Origin: 55-13 sp037190145
GTDB lineage: Bacteria > Armatimonadota > Fimbriimonadia > Fimbriimonadales > Fimbriimonadaceae
Length of the DNA stretch: 64,000 bases
Reading direction: 5' to 3'
NCBI GenBank assembly: GCA_037190145.1
Contig: JBBCJU010000013.1
Span: 62,001 to 126,000 of the forward strand
A program made the position numbers and the translations under genes. The notes under the pieces were generated by a model, which searched no databases, had not been told where the DNA came from, and was given only the letters and a program-made list of their open reading frames with translations. Below are positions 1 through 9,223 of the stretch, in pieces (position 1 is the stretch's first letter; each line of letters starts with the position of its first letter).

Positions 1-450
1 CACCAAGTCAGTGGTTAGAATCGCATCCATGAACGGACGGGCGTCGATTCCCTGCTTCGTCGAGGCGTCAGCAATGCCTTTCTCAACCTTCGACATATCC
101 AAAAGTTGGCCGATGACGCCTGTAGAGCCAACCGCAACCTCGGAGGCTTCTACCCCCAAAGCTGCTGCAGCGAGCTCTGCCATTCGAGCCGTATCTCGCT
201 CTCCCTGCTCACCCGTGCAACAGTTTGCATTGCCGCTGTTCACAACGATCGCTCTCAGGCTCCCATCAGCAAGCGCTTGGCGTGAGTAGTCCACACAGGA
301 TGCTCGCACTTCGTTGGTCGTCAACAACCCCGCAGCTCGCGCAGGACGATCACTGAATAGGAGACCAATGTCGTTACGACGGTTCTTCAACCCGCATCGC
401 GCGCCGGCATAAGTGAATCCAAGGGGTACTGGGATCGAAGTTTGTGACAT
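1..450 (-). CDS. argJ: ArgJ, glutamate N-acetyltransferase (partial)
   Basis: ArgJ transfers acetyl from N-acetylornithine to glutamate (and in bifunctional forms also uses acetyl-CoA) in the arginine pathway in the cytoplasm. Only the first 150 codons are in the window; the gene runs off the left edge. Visible family signatures are NSGNANCCTG, then GSTGVIGQLLDMSKVEKGI, and AILTTDLV at the edge. The self-cleavage Ala-Thr site lies outside the window, so integrity cannot be judged. The ATG at 450 is preceded by GGAGGAAACA, a strong ribosome-binding site. It follows argC on the same strand after 65 bases, so the two are probably cotranscribed. Confidence 0.93.
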   Translation of the reverse strand, partial: MSQTSIPVPLGFTYAGARCGLKNRRNDIGLLFSDRPARAAGLLTTNEVRASCVDYSRQALADGSLRAIVVNSGNANCCTGEQGERDTARMAELAAAALGVEASEVAVGSTGVIGQLLDMSKVEKGIADASTKQGIDARPFMDAILTTDLV

Positions 451-482
451 TGTTTCCTCCTATTTTTTGGTGCGTTGTGAAT

Positions 483-504
483 CGACTTGATCAAAACCAA
501 GTCG
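483..504. other. 7-bp hairpin between argC and argJ
   Basis: The arms at 483-489 and 498-504 (CGACTTG and CAAGTCG) are perfectly complementary around an 8-base loop. It lies in the argC-argJ gap, just upstream of the argJ ribosome-binding site. There is no following U-run, so it is not a standard terminator; it could affect mRNA stability. This is a weak feature. Confidence 0.3.
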
Positions 505-515
505 TATCACATTGG

Positions 516-1511
516 CTACGGCCATACGCCGTGTACCGGTAAGCCCACTTCTTCGGGCAGCCCGGCCATTAGATTCATATTCTGAATTGCTTGCCCCGCG
601 GCTCCCTTGACCAAGTTGTCCTGGACCACCGAGATCACCGCGAAGTTTGTGTGCTCATCCAACGAAACATGGATGTCCACTCGATTTGAACCTAAAACTT
701 GCTTTGTGCTTGGGATTTGATCTACCAACCGCACGAAGGTGGATTGAGGGTAACCCGCTTTGATCTCATCCAACCCAACCCCGGCTTTAAGTGGAGCATG
801 GATCGTTGTGTAGATGCCTCGGGAAACGGGCATCAAATGAGGGGTAAATCGAATCTGAACCCCAGTCTCCTGCTCAATCTCAGGAATATGTCGATGTCCC
901 GCCACGGCATAAGCTTTGAAATTCCCGGTCATCTCCGAGAACAGATAGTCCGTCTCTTTTCGGGACCTTCCCGCTCCGCTGACTCCAGACTTGGAATCGA
1001 CTACTGGAATACCATCCAAAAACGCACGAACACCGCTCAGGCCGAGAATTGTATTTGTCGCATGACATCCTGGGTTAGCGATCAAACGGGCATTCCGAAT
1101 TGCATCCCGATCTCCCGCCTCCGGCAAACCATATACCGGCTCATCGCTCAGACCAGGTGAAGTCCATTCGCGTTTGTAAGTTGCGGCATAGACCTCCTTG
1201 TCTGTCAAACGGAAATCTGCGGATAGGTCAATGACTTTCGCTTTCTTGAGCAGAGTAGGCGCATGGAGCATGGCAAATCCTGCTTCCTGAGCCAAAAAGA
1301 CGTAGTCCACATCCAGCGAACCCGGATCAAAAGACTGCAAAACAAGATCCGTTGAAAGCCAAGGGCAGTCGTCGGACAATCGAGTTCCCGCCAATCGCTC
1401 GCTGGTGGCAACTACAACCTCGGCATGAGGATGCTGCGCCAGCAAACGCACGAGTTCGGCTCCTCCGTAACCCGTTGCGCCAACAACTGCGACCCTAATC
1501 TCCTTTGCCAT
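516..1511 (-). CDS. argC: ArgC, N-acetyl-gamma-glutamyl-phosphate reductase
   Basis: NADPH-dependent reductase that turns N-acetylglutamyl phosphate into the semialdehyde, the third step of arginine synthesis. At 331 aa it has the usual length. The N-terminal dinucleotide-binding loop is GATGYGGAEL (residues 11-20). The catalytic cysteine is C149 in NPGCHATN. The C-terminal dimerisation domain follows, with HRHIPEIEQE. It starts with ATG at 1511 and lacks a clear Shine-Dalgarno sequence. It is the first gene of an argC-argJ pair; the ArgB kinase that makes its substrate is encoded about 10 kb away at 12002. Confidence 0.96.
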   Translation of the reverse strand: MAKEIRVAVVGATGYGGAELVRLLAQHPHAEVVVATSERLAGTRLSDDCPWLSTDLVLQSFDPGSLDVDYVFLAQEAGFAMLHAPTLLKKAKVIDLSADFRLTDKEVYAATYKREWTSPGLSDEPVYGLPEAGDRDAIRNARLIANPGCHATNTILGLSGVRAFLDGIPVVDSKSGVSGAGRSRKETDYLFSEMTGNFKAYAVAGHRHIPEIEQETGVQIRFTPHLMPVSRGIYTTIHAPLKAGVGLDEIKAGYPQSTFVRLVDQIPSTKQVLGSNRVDIHVSLDEHTNFAVISVVQDNLVKGAAGQAIQNMNLMAGLPEEVGLPVHGVWP

Positions 1512-1596
1512 GGGAAGGACTTACAATACCTTCCCGGCTAGGTTGCGGAGATGCCAAAGGTCTGTAACCCAGTAACCCAAAATCAAATGCAGAGCG

Positions 1597-4101
1597 CTAG
1601 CTAACGAGCTGCAACTGCTCAATCTTTCGAACGTAGCTGTCAACCAAATCGCGACTCGCGTTTACATCAGGACTCTCTGCGTACACATGGAAGACAGGCT
1701 CTATGGCATCTGGCAACACGAGAACCCAGGAATCTTGATCGAAGATCTTGATACCATCCAGCAGTTCAACCCGCTCACCGCGCGCGCTTTCTTCGCTAAT
1801 CTGTCGCATTACTGCCCCTTTAGATTCCCAGGGACATCGCACAACTTCATAAGCGAGTTGGAACTTCGGCAGCGTCTCCGCCACTTCACCCAGCCTCAGG
1901 CCCGTCGACTGCAGCATTGTCACTAACTTCCCAAAGGAGAAAGGCGCATCGAATCCTGGGTGCATGCAAGGGAAGATAAATCCTCCCCGATCATCGCCCG
2001 CAAAGGTGACATTTGCCTCCAAGGAAGCGGACATAAGCGACCGGATGTCGGCTTTGGTTCTGAGAATGCCAACCCCAGAACTCTGTAGAGCCTCCTCTAG
2101 TCTCGTGGGCGCCGTTACACTCATCGCAATCGTTGCTTCCGGGTGCGTTTGTGAGACGAGGGTCGACAATGCCGCGAGCAACGTATTTCCAATCAATACT
2201 TCGCCTCGTTCGTCGACTACGGTCAAGCGTTCACCCTCTTCGGTAAAGAGCACCCCAATGTCATAACCCAGATTGCCAACAACCGACTTTAAGTTCTCAA
2301 CATGGCGCTGTATCTCTTCATCCGACCGAGGAGCGAGCTTGGCATCGTTGTAACCATTAAGCGAAATGGACTCTACGCCCAACTGGGCCAACATTGCCGG
2401 GTAATAAGTTGCAAGCGACGAATAGCCGTAATCCACGGCCACGCGAAGCTTTCGTCTTCCTTCAACCTGCCCAACCAATCGGAAAAAGTCGGCTTGATAG
2501 CCCTCTACCGCTAGATTGGCAGGCTCTATGATCCCTAAGTCTTCCGAGTCGATTCGCTTGTAGTCTTCCCGGAAAAAGGCGGTCTCAACTTTTCGCTCCA
2601 TGTTTCGCGAAAGATATGCACCATCCCGGTCCAACAACTCCATCAATGTGACTCGCGAATTGCCAGGAAGCTTCCTCACGTGCACTGCACCTGAGGCTCC
2701 GCTTGCCCGGATGAAGTGACGAGCCACCGGAAGCGCGCAGGACCGAAGATCCAAAATGTCGCAGCCAACGCTCAGAAGCGACGCAATGACGGCCCGCTTA
2801 ATCATTCGCGAACTGCGTGTGCTGTCGCGTGAAGTCACGATCTTGCTGCGGGGTGAAAGACAGGAGCCGTAAGCTGACCCCAAACGACATGCAAAGTCAG
2901 GCGTTACCTCGATATTACTGAGGCCAGCAACACCTAATTCTCGGAATAGATTGCCCCGCCACTTGTTTCCCCACACTAACGACATGGTTACGGTGGATCC
3001 GCGTTCAATGATTTTGTCTGGCCAAAGCTTGATTCGGGGACGAACTGTACAGCCAACGTCAAGGAGGCATCGGTCACCCACCACCGCGTCTTCAGAAATA
3101 ATCGAGTCGCGCTTGATCGTCACCCGTGTACCAATCACTGCCGACCGAACACTAACCGCCGATCCAATGTAGGCGCTATCCCAAACCACAGATCGCTCTA
3201 CAGTCGCATCCTCTTCGACTAATGTGTTGTCACCAAGAACAGTGTAAGGACCTATTCGCGCGCCCCGCTTAACCTTGCAGTTTCTCCCCACCACCACCGG
3301 AGGAACAATCACTGCCGTTTCGTCGATCGTGGAGTTTGCGCCCACATACGTATTGTTAGAGCGGGCCTCATAGACGATGGGAAGATCAATTCGCCCCGAC
3401 ATGAGATGCTCCTGAGCCTCGCGGTACTGGCCCAGGGAACCTACGTCGCACCAATACTCTTCCATCACATAGCCAAACATCGGCTTACCCTCTTCCAGAA
3501 GGCGCGGAAAAATGTCACTGCTCCAATCGTAGTTTTTGCCAGGCTCCATGTAATCGAAGATTTCTGGCTCTAGGATGTACATCCCGGTATTAACCGTGTC
3601 GCTAAACACCTCTGACCAGCCCGGCTTCTCTAAGAAGCGCACTACTCGGCCGTCATCATCTGTGATAACAACTCCAAAATCCAGTGGGGTCGGAACTCGG
3701 TAAAGGATAAGTGTTGCAAGGCTTCCCTTAGCTTTGTGATACTCCAACGCTTTGGTCAAATTGCAGTCGGTCAGCGCATCCCCAGAAACAATGAGAAATG
3801 GCTCGTCTGATCTCACCAGAGACTCCGCCTTCTTCACGCTTCCAGCGGTTCCTAGAGGGGTGTCCTCGATGGAATACTCCATTTCGATGTCGTATTCGCT
3901 ACCATCTCCAAACGTTCCCTGAATCTCGTCAGCCAGATAGTGAAGAGTGGAGACGACTTCAGAAATCCCGTGACGTTTTAGGAGGGTCAGAATGTGCTCC
4001 ATGATCGGCACATTGCAAATAGGAACCAGTGGCTTGGGCCGATTCGACGTGATGGGGCGTAGTCTTGAACCCTCTCCCCCGGCCATGACAACGGCTTTCA
4101 T
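1597..4101 (-). CDS. Sugar-1-phosphate nucleotidyltransferase fused to a degenerate phosphomannomutase-like domain
   Basis: An 834-aa three-part protein. Residues 1-240 are a nucleotidyltransferase with MAGGEGSRLRPITSNRPKPL, the nucleotide-binding signature of GDP-mannose and dTDP-glucose pyrophosphorylases. Residues about 250-370 are left-handed beta-helix repeats. From about 400 to the end is a phosphoglucomutase/phosphomannomutase-type region. This order is known from large mannose-1-phosphate guanylyltransferase-like proteins of cyanobacteria and actinobacteria. The mutase part looks inactive as a classical mutase: the phosphoserine loop (TASHNP in active enzymes) reads AVHVRKLPGNSR, and the metal loop (DGDADR) reads TEEGER. 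The likely role is making a nucleotide sugar for surface glycans, but the substrate is not certain. Confidence 0.85.
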   Translation of the reverse strand: MKAVVMAGGEGSRLRPITSNRPKPLVPICNVPIMEHILTLLKRHGISEVVSTLHYLADEIQGTFGDGSEYDIEMEYSIEDTPLGTAGSVKKAESLVRSDEPFLIVSGDALTDCNLTKALEYHKAKGSLATLILYRVPTPLDFGVVITDDDGRVVRFLEKPGWSEVFSDTVNTGMYILEPEIFDYMEPGKNYDWSSDIFPRLLEEGKPMFGYVMEEYWCDVGSLGQYREAQEHLMSGRIDLPIVYEARSNNTYVGANSTIDETAVIVPPVVVGRNCKVKRGARIGPYTVLGDNTLVEEDATVERSVVWDSAYIGSAVSVRSAVIGTRVTIKRDSIISEDAVVGDRCLLDVGCTVRPRIKLWPDKIIERGSTVTMSLVWGNKWRGNLFRELGVAGLSNIEVTPDFACRLGSAYGSCLSPRSKIVTSRDSTRSSRMIKRAVIASLLSVGCDILDLRSCALPVARHFIRASGASGAVHVRKLPGNSRVTLMELLDRDGAYLSRNMERKVETAFFREDYKRIDSEDLGIIEPANLAVEGYQADFFRLVGQVEGRRKLRVAVDYGYSSLATYYPAMLAQLGVESISLNGYNDAKLAPRSDEEIQRHVENLKSVVGNLGYDIGVLFTEEGERLTVVDERGEVLIGNTLLAALSTLVSQTHPEATIAMSVTAPTRLEEALQSSGVGILRTKADIRSLMSASLEANVTFAGDDRGGFIFPCMHPGFDAPFSFGKLVTMLQSTGLRLGEVAETLPKFQLAYEVVRCPWESKGAVMRQISEESARGERVELLDGIKIFDQDSWVLVLPDAIEPVFHVYAESPDVNASRDLVDSYVRKIEQLQLVS

Positions 4102-4197
4102 TCTGTACTTGGTCTCCTATGCCCTAACGTACTCTGATGTCCCTGTATTTTGCCCGGGGATAGGTCGGAATCCAAGGCATTTTTCAGAGGTTTCTTA

Positions 4198-5007
4198 TCA
4201 TTGGCGGGTTGCGATTACCGAGAACGCGTCCAAAGTTTGATTTCCAGATTTTAAGGCTAACTTTCCTAGGACTTCAAGTTGTTCTTGCAAGTGCGATTTG
4301 GCTCGCTCAGGGATCGCGAGACTAGGAATTTCCTCACGTACCGGTCCAAGCGTGTGGCTGATCTCCCAATCTGCATCTTGAAGTCCCAATGTCTCAACTC
4401 GATCCGTTCGGACGACCTTCCACCCTTGAGACTCCATTGATCGGCGTAACGTTTCGGCAGACAGAGGCGTTCTGATATTGGCCTCGCTTTGGCCTTTAAA
4501 TGCCTCTACCTGACCCTGAATCATCGCCGCCATCATGTGAGAGGTCTGTGCATACAAGCGGGGCTCTATGTCCCATTCCACAAAGTAAAGCGTCTTTGCC
4601 CAGTCTCGAAGCCGAGATAAGGTGCGGCCCAAATGATCTGGTGACTGAAAATACCAAGACGAGTGAACTAGAACGGCGCCGTCAAAGGCATCTGGAGGAA
4701 ACGACACAGTGGGAGCCAAGACATCAAACTCTAGCTGAAACTTGATCCGATCTCCAAGCACGGATTCCTTCAGTGCAGAAAGGGCCTGCCCCAACGTTTG
4801 CGGAGCTCCATAGCTTTCCGGAGCAATATCTACTGCGGTGACATGCCCATCCGGCCCCACTGCATCGGCGAGAACAGCCGTCATATCTCCCTGCCCGCAA
4901 CCAACTTCAAGGAGCTTGGCTCCAACAGGTAAGTGCCAGTTCTGAACCAGCGTCCGCCGATAGTTCGTTTGAGCGTCCTGAATATCTTGGGGAATTTGTT
5001 GAGCCAT
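4198..5007 (-). CDS. Class I SAM-dependent methyltransferase
   Basis: A 269-aa soluble methyltransferase. Motif I is LLEVGCGQGDMTAVLA (about residues 33-48), followed by the acidic residue in VTAVDIAPES that binds the ribose of S-adenosylmethionine; a motif-IV-like DGAVLVHSSWYF follows. The substrate cannot be read from the sequence. The ATG at 5007 directly follows the stop of the L,D-transpeptidase gene (TAAATG), with AAGGA just upstream inside that gene, so it is the third gene of a tightly packed operon with the two upstream envelope genes. Confidence 0.8.
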   Translation of the reverse strand: MAQQIPQDIQDAQTNYRRTLVQNWHLPVGAKLLEVGCGQGDMTAVLADAVGPDGHVTAVDIAPESYGAPQTLGQALSALKESVLGDRIKFQLEFDVLAPTVSFPPDAFDGAVLVHSSWYFQSPDHLGRTLSRLRDWAKTLYFVEWDIEPRLYAQTSHMMAAMIQGQVEAFKGQSEANIRTPLSAETLRRSMESQGWKVVRTDRVETLGLQDADWEISHTLGPVREEIPSLAIPERAKSHLQEQLEVLGKLALKSGNQTLDAFSVIATRQ

Positions 5008-5748
5008 TTAGTTCCTTAGCGAGTAACGCCCTTGCCCATCCACCTTTACTTGGGGCACGCGTTTCGTCTTTTCAAACTGATCGTAGATCGGTTTCAAGTC
5101 CTGCCAGAAGCGCTTCAAAGCCGGAGTTTGGGCTTGATCCAAATTCGGTGAGGTCATTCGGAAAGGAAAAATGTGAACATGTATGGGCCTCTGACCGGCG
5201 TCTCTGGCAGCCAATGCGAGGAGATAGATTTCCTCAATCTTCTCGTCCGTCATCGCTAAGCAACCAATACTCACTGCGTTTCCGTGAATGAATATATCGC
5301 TTCCTGGACGCTGCTTGTCGGAGAGAATTCGATCACTAACATTGGGGTAGTTCAAGCCCAATGAAAGGTGAAAACTGCTTTTGGGGTTAAACCTATCAAT
5401 CACATAGAAGCCTTCAGGAACCTGACGGTCTCCTTCCTTGCGCTTCGGGCCCAAGCCACCGGACATCGCAGCAATGGGATAGGTTTTGATAAGACGGTAC
5501 TTGGCGTTGGCTTGATCCGCACCCCAAACTTCAAGCACCTTTTCTGCCTTGAAAGCCCGAAAGAAAACCCTTTTTACGGGATGATCGAGGCCGACATTAC
5601 CCGCCATCTCTCGAACGGTTGCCCCTGCTCTCGTCTGTGCACCCTGAACTCTATCTTGCGGTTCACCTAGAGGGTTCATCGCAAACAAACTTCCTATTGC
5701 CCCCAGACAAGCTGCCCCTTTGCAAACTTGCCCAAGACCCCATATCAT
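5008..5748 (-). CDS. L,D-transpeptidase catalytic-domain protein (YafK/DpaA-like)
   Basis: A 246-aa exported protein. A hydrophobic N-terminus (about residues 1-24) acts as signal or anchor. The YkuD-type catalytic motif is HGNAVSIGCLAMTD, with His155 and Cys163 as the catalytic pair, followed by EKIEEIYLLA as in the YafK group. Such enzymes form or cleave L,D-bonds in peptidoglycan, or detach proteins from it, in the periplasm. Its ATG overlaps the stop of the upstream gene by 4 bases (ATGA), showing translational coupling. Whether it crosslinks or hydrolyses is not decidable here. Confidence 0.85.
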   Translation of the reverse strand: MIWGLGQVCKGAACLGAIGSLFAMNPLGEPQDRVQGAQTRAGATVREMAGNVGLDHPVKRVFFRAFKAEKVLEVWGADQANAKYRLIKTYPIAAMSGGLGPKRKEGDRQVPEGFYVIDRFNPKSSFHLSLGLNYPNVSDRILSDKQRPGSDIFIHGNAVSIGCLAMTDEKIEEIYLLALAARDAGQRPIHVHIFPFRMTSPNLDQAQTPALKRFWQDLKPIYDQFEKTKRVPQVKVDGQGRYSLRN

Positions 5749-8048
5749 GGCTGAGCTTGGAGAGCGAAGACCCTTACTTCAGCAATCTTGGCCACGCCAC
5801 CTGATCGATTGACAATCCGGATAAAACGAGATCGGGTCATCGGGCCCCGATAGGGAATATTGGTGGCACTGCCTTCTTTGCGACCCTGATTCAATCGAGT
5901 CCAATGCGAGTTCAAATCCTTTACCCAGGAATCGAATTGGGGCGGATTTTGCCCCGTGGCATAAGCCAAGATGTCAAATCGATTGGGCATAGAGCCATCT
6001 TGCAGAATAACCTGCACTTCTCCAATGGGTCGGTCACGTCCAAGGTCAATTTCCACCCAGTCGCCCGCCTTTTCGCCCAACGCCATTTCCGTGCCGAGAT
6101 CATCATCAGCAAGAGTGGCGGTTTGGGCGGGCAGACTCTTTGCACTGTCTGTCACCAACTTGCCTTTGGCTAAGTTCGCTGATCTATCGATAGGACCGCT
6201 CGGCGTGTTGAATCGAACATCTAGAATTGCACTGGCCTTGTTTCCCCTTTGGAAAAAGTCCGCCAATTGCCAAGCCTTTACGGTTCCCCACTCTTTTTCA
6301 CCATTGATTTGAGCCTGAACCAAGATGGTTCCGTTGCTTCCATCGGCTTTGAGATTCCCAAATAGGTTTTTCTTCAGTGGAAAAAGTCCACCATTTGTTC
6401 CACCCGCGACCTCTTGAGTTTCCAAAATCACGGTGCCGCCTTGTTGAGTCAAAACGGTCTTGATAGGCACATCTGGCACATTGGTTCCATCCACCTGATA
6501 GAACGCGAGTTCAGCGCCATCTAGTGCTTTACCCGTCATATCGGTTGCTCGCAAGAGAATGGTTCCTGGCATTCCCCAAAGAATTCCAATCCGGTCATTC
6601 CCCTTTTTTCCGAGCGCCAAATTGATGGCCGCAACTTCGGTTGCCGATAGCAAACTGGTCGGCTCAATCGGAAGGTTGTCAATCAAAGGCGAGCCCACTG
6701 GCATAGACGGCATTGGAATTCCAGTAGGAATCAAACTCTCGTTACGCGTGTCGCCAACTCCGGTCAAGCCAGAGAAAGGATCTGCCGCTGGAATATCACG
6801 CCCTTCCACCTTGAAAGTTTGGTTAGCATCTACCATTGCCAAACCGGTTAGTCCCGAGGTGAGTCGACGCAACATATCGGTTTCACTTTGCACACCTCTG
6901 ACATCCACCACGATCTCAGCAGATGCTTGATCAGGCACAAAACGCACTCTTTCAAGCGCCCCCTCAGGTGCAAAAGAAAACTTGCTCTCAGCTAGATAGA
7001 CTTCGTTAAACCTACGAAAACTTGCTTGAACGGAATCGGCGTCTGGCTTTGCCCCATCAAGAAAAACCGGGATTGCGTCTTCATAAATCTCTACGCAGTC
7101 GTTGCCCGAGTTTGTCTCTGCAGCTTCCGGGAAAATACGCAAGCCAAGGAGCTGAACTCGATGATCGGTTGCATTGGTTCGATAAGCTTTCCCAAAGTTG
7201 ACAGTCGTCTCTTCACCCGGGGCCAGCGTTTTATTGATTTGGAACTTGCCTCCCGGTTTCTCAGAAGTAATCCACTGTCCAGAAAAAGGTGCCGCGACTG
7301 CCCCACCAACATTTTTCACTGTCGCTTGGTATGAGGCATCTAAGCCTGACCCGCTTCGAGTAATCCATTGAACACTTAGGTCAGGTCCAGTAGCCGGAGT
7401 TTCGACGGTGTATTCAATCGCCAGACGCGGTTTGCCCACTTTCGCTTGTGAGGAGAAAAACTCAGTTTTGCCATTAAAGAAAATGGCAAAGCCGTGGTTT
7501 TCATACCAACGATCTCGCATGGACTGGACTGCGGTGGCTAACCCGGTGATGGCGACCTCTTTCTCCATGGTTTCCATCTGAGCCCCCGCAATGGGAGTTG
7601 CGTCTTCGGGACCAGTTGCCCCTACCTGCTGCCAATCAGAAACTCCAAAGCGATTCTGCTTCCAGGTTGCCGCGAACTTAGATTGCGAAGTGGTAGGAAC
7701 TCGACCAATGGAAGGCCCCTCTCCCCAAGGCAGCTTCGTCGATCCAATCCAGCCAAAATCTGGAGCATCAGCTGAAGATGGCGATAAGAATAAGGTTGCC
7801 TTCGTCACCTTTGCTCCCTTAGGCAACGCACCCTCTAAGTCTCCAAACTTGATCAGAACCGTGCGGCCTTTGCCTCCCTCCAACGTATAGTTCCCGCCCT
7901 TTGAGCGGTCCGCATCAGTGGAATCTAGGAACGTGTCGTAAACTGCCCAATAACCTGAGCCAACACTCCTAGAGCCTCGATAGAGTTCAATCGAAGCAGC
8001 TTGGGACGACGTTCCGGTGACCAAACTGACCAGTAACGTGGAGATCAT
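5745..8048 (-). CDS. Large exported multidomain protein (DNRLRE / CARDB / discoidin-like)
   Basis: A 767-aa protein with an N-terminal signal peptide ending near SSQAAS. Residues about 20-210 resemble a DNRLRE domain: YDTFLDSTDADRSKGG near the start, and a beta-rich segment ending in LAIEYTVETP. Residues about 220-320 resemble CARDB, with PDLSVQW and a pattern like VKNVGGAVAAPF. The C-terminus (about 640-767) resembles an F5/8 type C (discoidin) domain, with GDWVEIDLGRDRPIGEVQVI and a late SRFIRIVN strand. The middle part is unassigned. These domains are usually extracellular adhesion or carbohydrate-binding modules; no catalytic motif is visible. It is the first gene of the operon with the L,D-transpeptidase and methyltransferase genes. 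Confidence 0.75.
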   Translation of the reverse strand: MISTLLVSLVTGTSSQAASIELYRGSRSVGSGYWAVYDTFLDSTDADRSKGGNYTLEGGKGRTVLIKFGDLEGALPKGAKVTKATLFLSPSSADAPDFGWIGSTKLPWGEGPSIGRVPTTSQSKFAATWKQNRFGVSDWQQVGATGPEDATPIAGAQMETMEKEVAITGLATAVQSMRDRWYENHGFAIFFNGKTEFFSSQAKVGKPRLAIEYTVETPATGPDLSVQWITRSGSGLDASYQATVKNVGGAVAAPFSGQWITSEKPGGKFQINKTLAPGEETTVNFGKAYRTNATDHRVQLLGLRIFPEAAETNSGNDCVEIYEDAIPVFLDGAKPDADSVQASFRRFNEVYLAESKFSFAPEGALERVRFVPDQASAEIVVDVRGVQSETDMLRRLTSGLTGLAMVDANQTFKVEGRDIPAADPFSGLTGVGDTRNESLIPTGIPMPSMPVGSPLIDNLPIEPTSLLSATEVAAINLALGKKGNDRIGILWGMPGTILLRATDMTGKALDGAELAFYQVDGTNVPDVPIKTVLTQQGGTVILETQEVAGGTNGGLFPLKKNLFGNLKADGSNGTILVQAQINGEKEWGTVKAWQLADFFQRGNKASAILDVRFNTPSGPIDRSANLAKGKLVTDSAKSLPAQTATLADDDLGTEMALGEKAGDWVEIDLGRDRPIGEVQVILQDGSMPNRFDILAYATGQNPPQFDSWVKDLNSHWTRLNQGRKEGSATNIPYRGPMTRSRFIRIVNRSGGVAKIAEVRVFALQAQP

Positions 8049-8104
8049 ACTGGCAGTTTATCTGGCTTCCGACAGGATGCATAGGGAGTTCGGAAGATTC
8101 ATGG

Positions 8105-9142
8105 TCACTTCCAGAAGAAGCGGGGATGATTCTCAGGCTGATCATCTCCATCCACAAACGCCGCAAGAAGCTTCCCTATCCAAGGACCGAACTTAAACCC
8201 ATGCCCACTACACGCGCTCGCAAAAAACCCTCGCTCCCCAAGGTGTCCCATCACAAAGTCTTCATTCACAGTGCTTGTATAGACACATCCCTGAACGGAC
8301 TTCACATCCGCATTTCTAAGCCCAAAGCGGCGTGCCGCCAAATCTTCAATCTCTGCTACATGCTCCAAGGACGGGGTTCGATCTAGATCGCTATGGCCAA
8401 TATGCCGCCCATGTTCATGCACTCCAACCTTAAAATCAATCCTGTCCGGTTCCGTTGGGAATCCATACATTCCAAGCGGCCCGTCTTCGATCCACACCGG
8501 GCCCTGCTGAATGTCATCCGTTTGGACATAGCCAAGAGTTTGAAGCGTGGTTTGTACCGGAATAGGAACAAACTGTCGAATCCAAGGACCAGCACACACC
8601 ACAAAAGCATCAAAATCTGCTTCTAGCTGGGCCCACTCCACCGGGTGATCGGTTAAGATCACCCCTCCAAGAGAACGTAGCACCCTAAGGTTTGCGGAGA
8701 CTGCAGATTTAGCGTCCACCCAGCCTGCCTCACAAGTGAGGACTCCTATTTCTCCCTTATCTAGATGAAGGTTGGGAAACACGTTTTGAACCTGATCAGA
8801 CTCGATAATCTCGAAAGGCACACCTACTTCTTGAAGGCCTTTGATCATTCTCAATACGTCAGTGGAGAAGCTATCACCATAGTACAGCAGCCCAACTTCA
8901 TGGAGCAGCTTCACATCCGCAATCCGCTCAAGTTCTCCCCAAAGCGGATATGCATAGGTCATGCACTGGGTGTAGAAAGCATCCGGGTAGGCCTTGCGAA
9001 CAATTCGCGAATTTCCGTGTGAGCTACCTAAGGTGTGCCCTAATTCAAACTGTTCAAATAGGGCAACATCATGTCCTCGTGTCGCGATGTACCTTGCGGC
9101 ACTGGATCCACTAATCCCCGCACCGACAACTGCAACCTTCAT
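8105..9142 (-). CDS. Sarcosine oxidase / N-methyltryptophan oxidase family FAD enzyme
   Basis: A flavin amine oxidase of the monomeric sarcosine oxidase family that would oxidise an N-methyl or related secondary amine to imine plus H2O2. It opens with the FAD-binding loop GAGISGSSAARYIATRG. The family motif GSSHGNSRIVR follows. The covalent-flavin cysteine is expected in GCVYTSTVNEDF, and SGHGFKFGP forms the C-terminal flavin contact. I place the start at the ATG at 9142 (345 aa), preceded by GAGAGGGGA. An upstream in-frame start at 9178 would lie in the U-tract of the neighbouring terminator. The substrate is unknown. Confidence 0.85.
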   Translation of the reverse strand: MKVAVVGAGISGSSAARYIATRGHDVALFEQFELGHTLGSSHGNSRIVRKAYPDAFYTQCMTYAYPLWGELERIADVKLLHEVGLLYYGDSFSTDVLRMIKGLQEVGVPFEIIESDQVQNVFPNLHLDKGEIGVLTCEAGWVDAKSAVSANLRVLRSLGGVILTDHPVEWAQLEADFDAFVVCAGPWIRQFVPIPVQTTLQTLGYVQTDDIQQGPVWIEDGPLGMYGFPTEPDRIDFKVGVHEHGRHIGHSDLDRTPSLEHVAEIEDLAARRFGLRNADVKSVQGCVYTSTVNEDFVMGHLGERGFFASACSGHGFKFGPWIGKLLAAFVDGDDQPENHPRFFWK

Positions 9143-9172
9143 TCCCCTCTCCCCACGGGCATTGAGTTCGAC

Positions 9173-9214
9173 AAACAAAAAAGCCCCTCCTGCCTATTTG
9201 GCAGAAGGGGCTTT
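9173..9214 (-). terminator. Rho-independent terminator
   Basis: Read on the minus strand, a GC-rich stem built from AAAGCCCCTTCTGCC and GGCAGGAGGGGCTTT closes a short loop and is followed by TTTTTTGTTTGT. It lies just past the stop (9224) of the lysine-rich gene and ends its transcript before the flavoenzyme gene. Confidence 0.85.
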
Positions 9215-9223
9215 AAAATCGAT

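Noticed and set aside
699..1160. A long plus-strand frame inside argC.
   Set aside because: It is antisense to a clear conserved gene and has no protein-like features.
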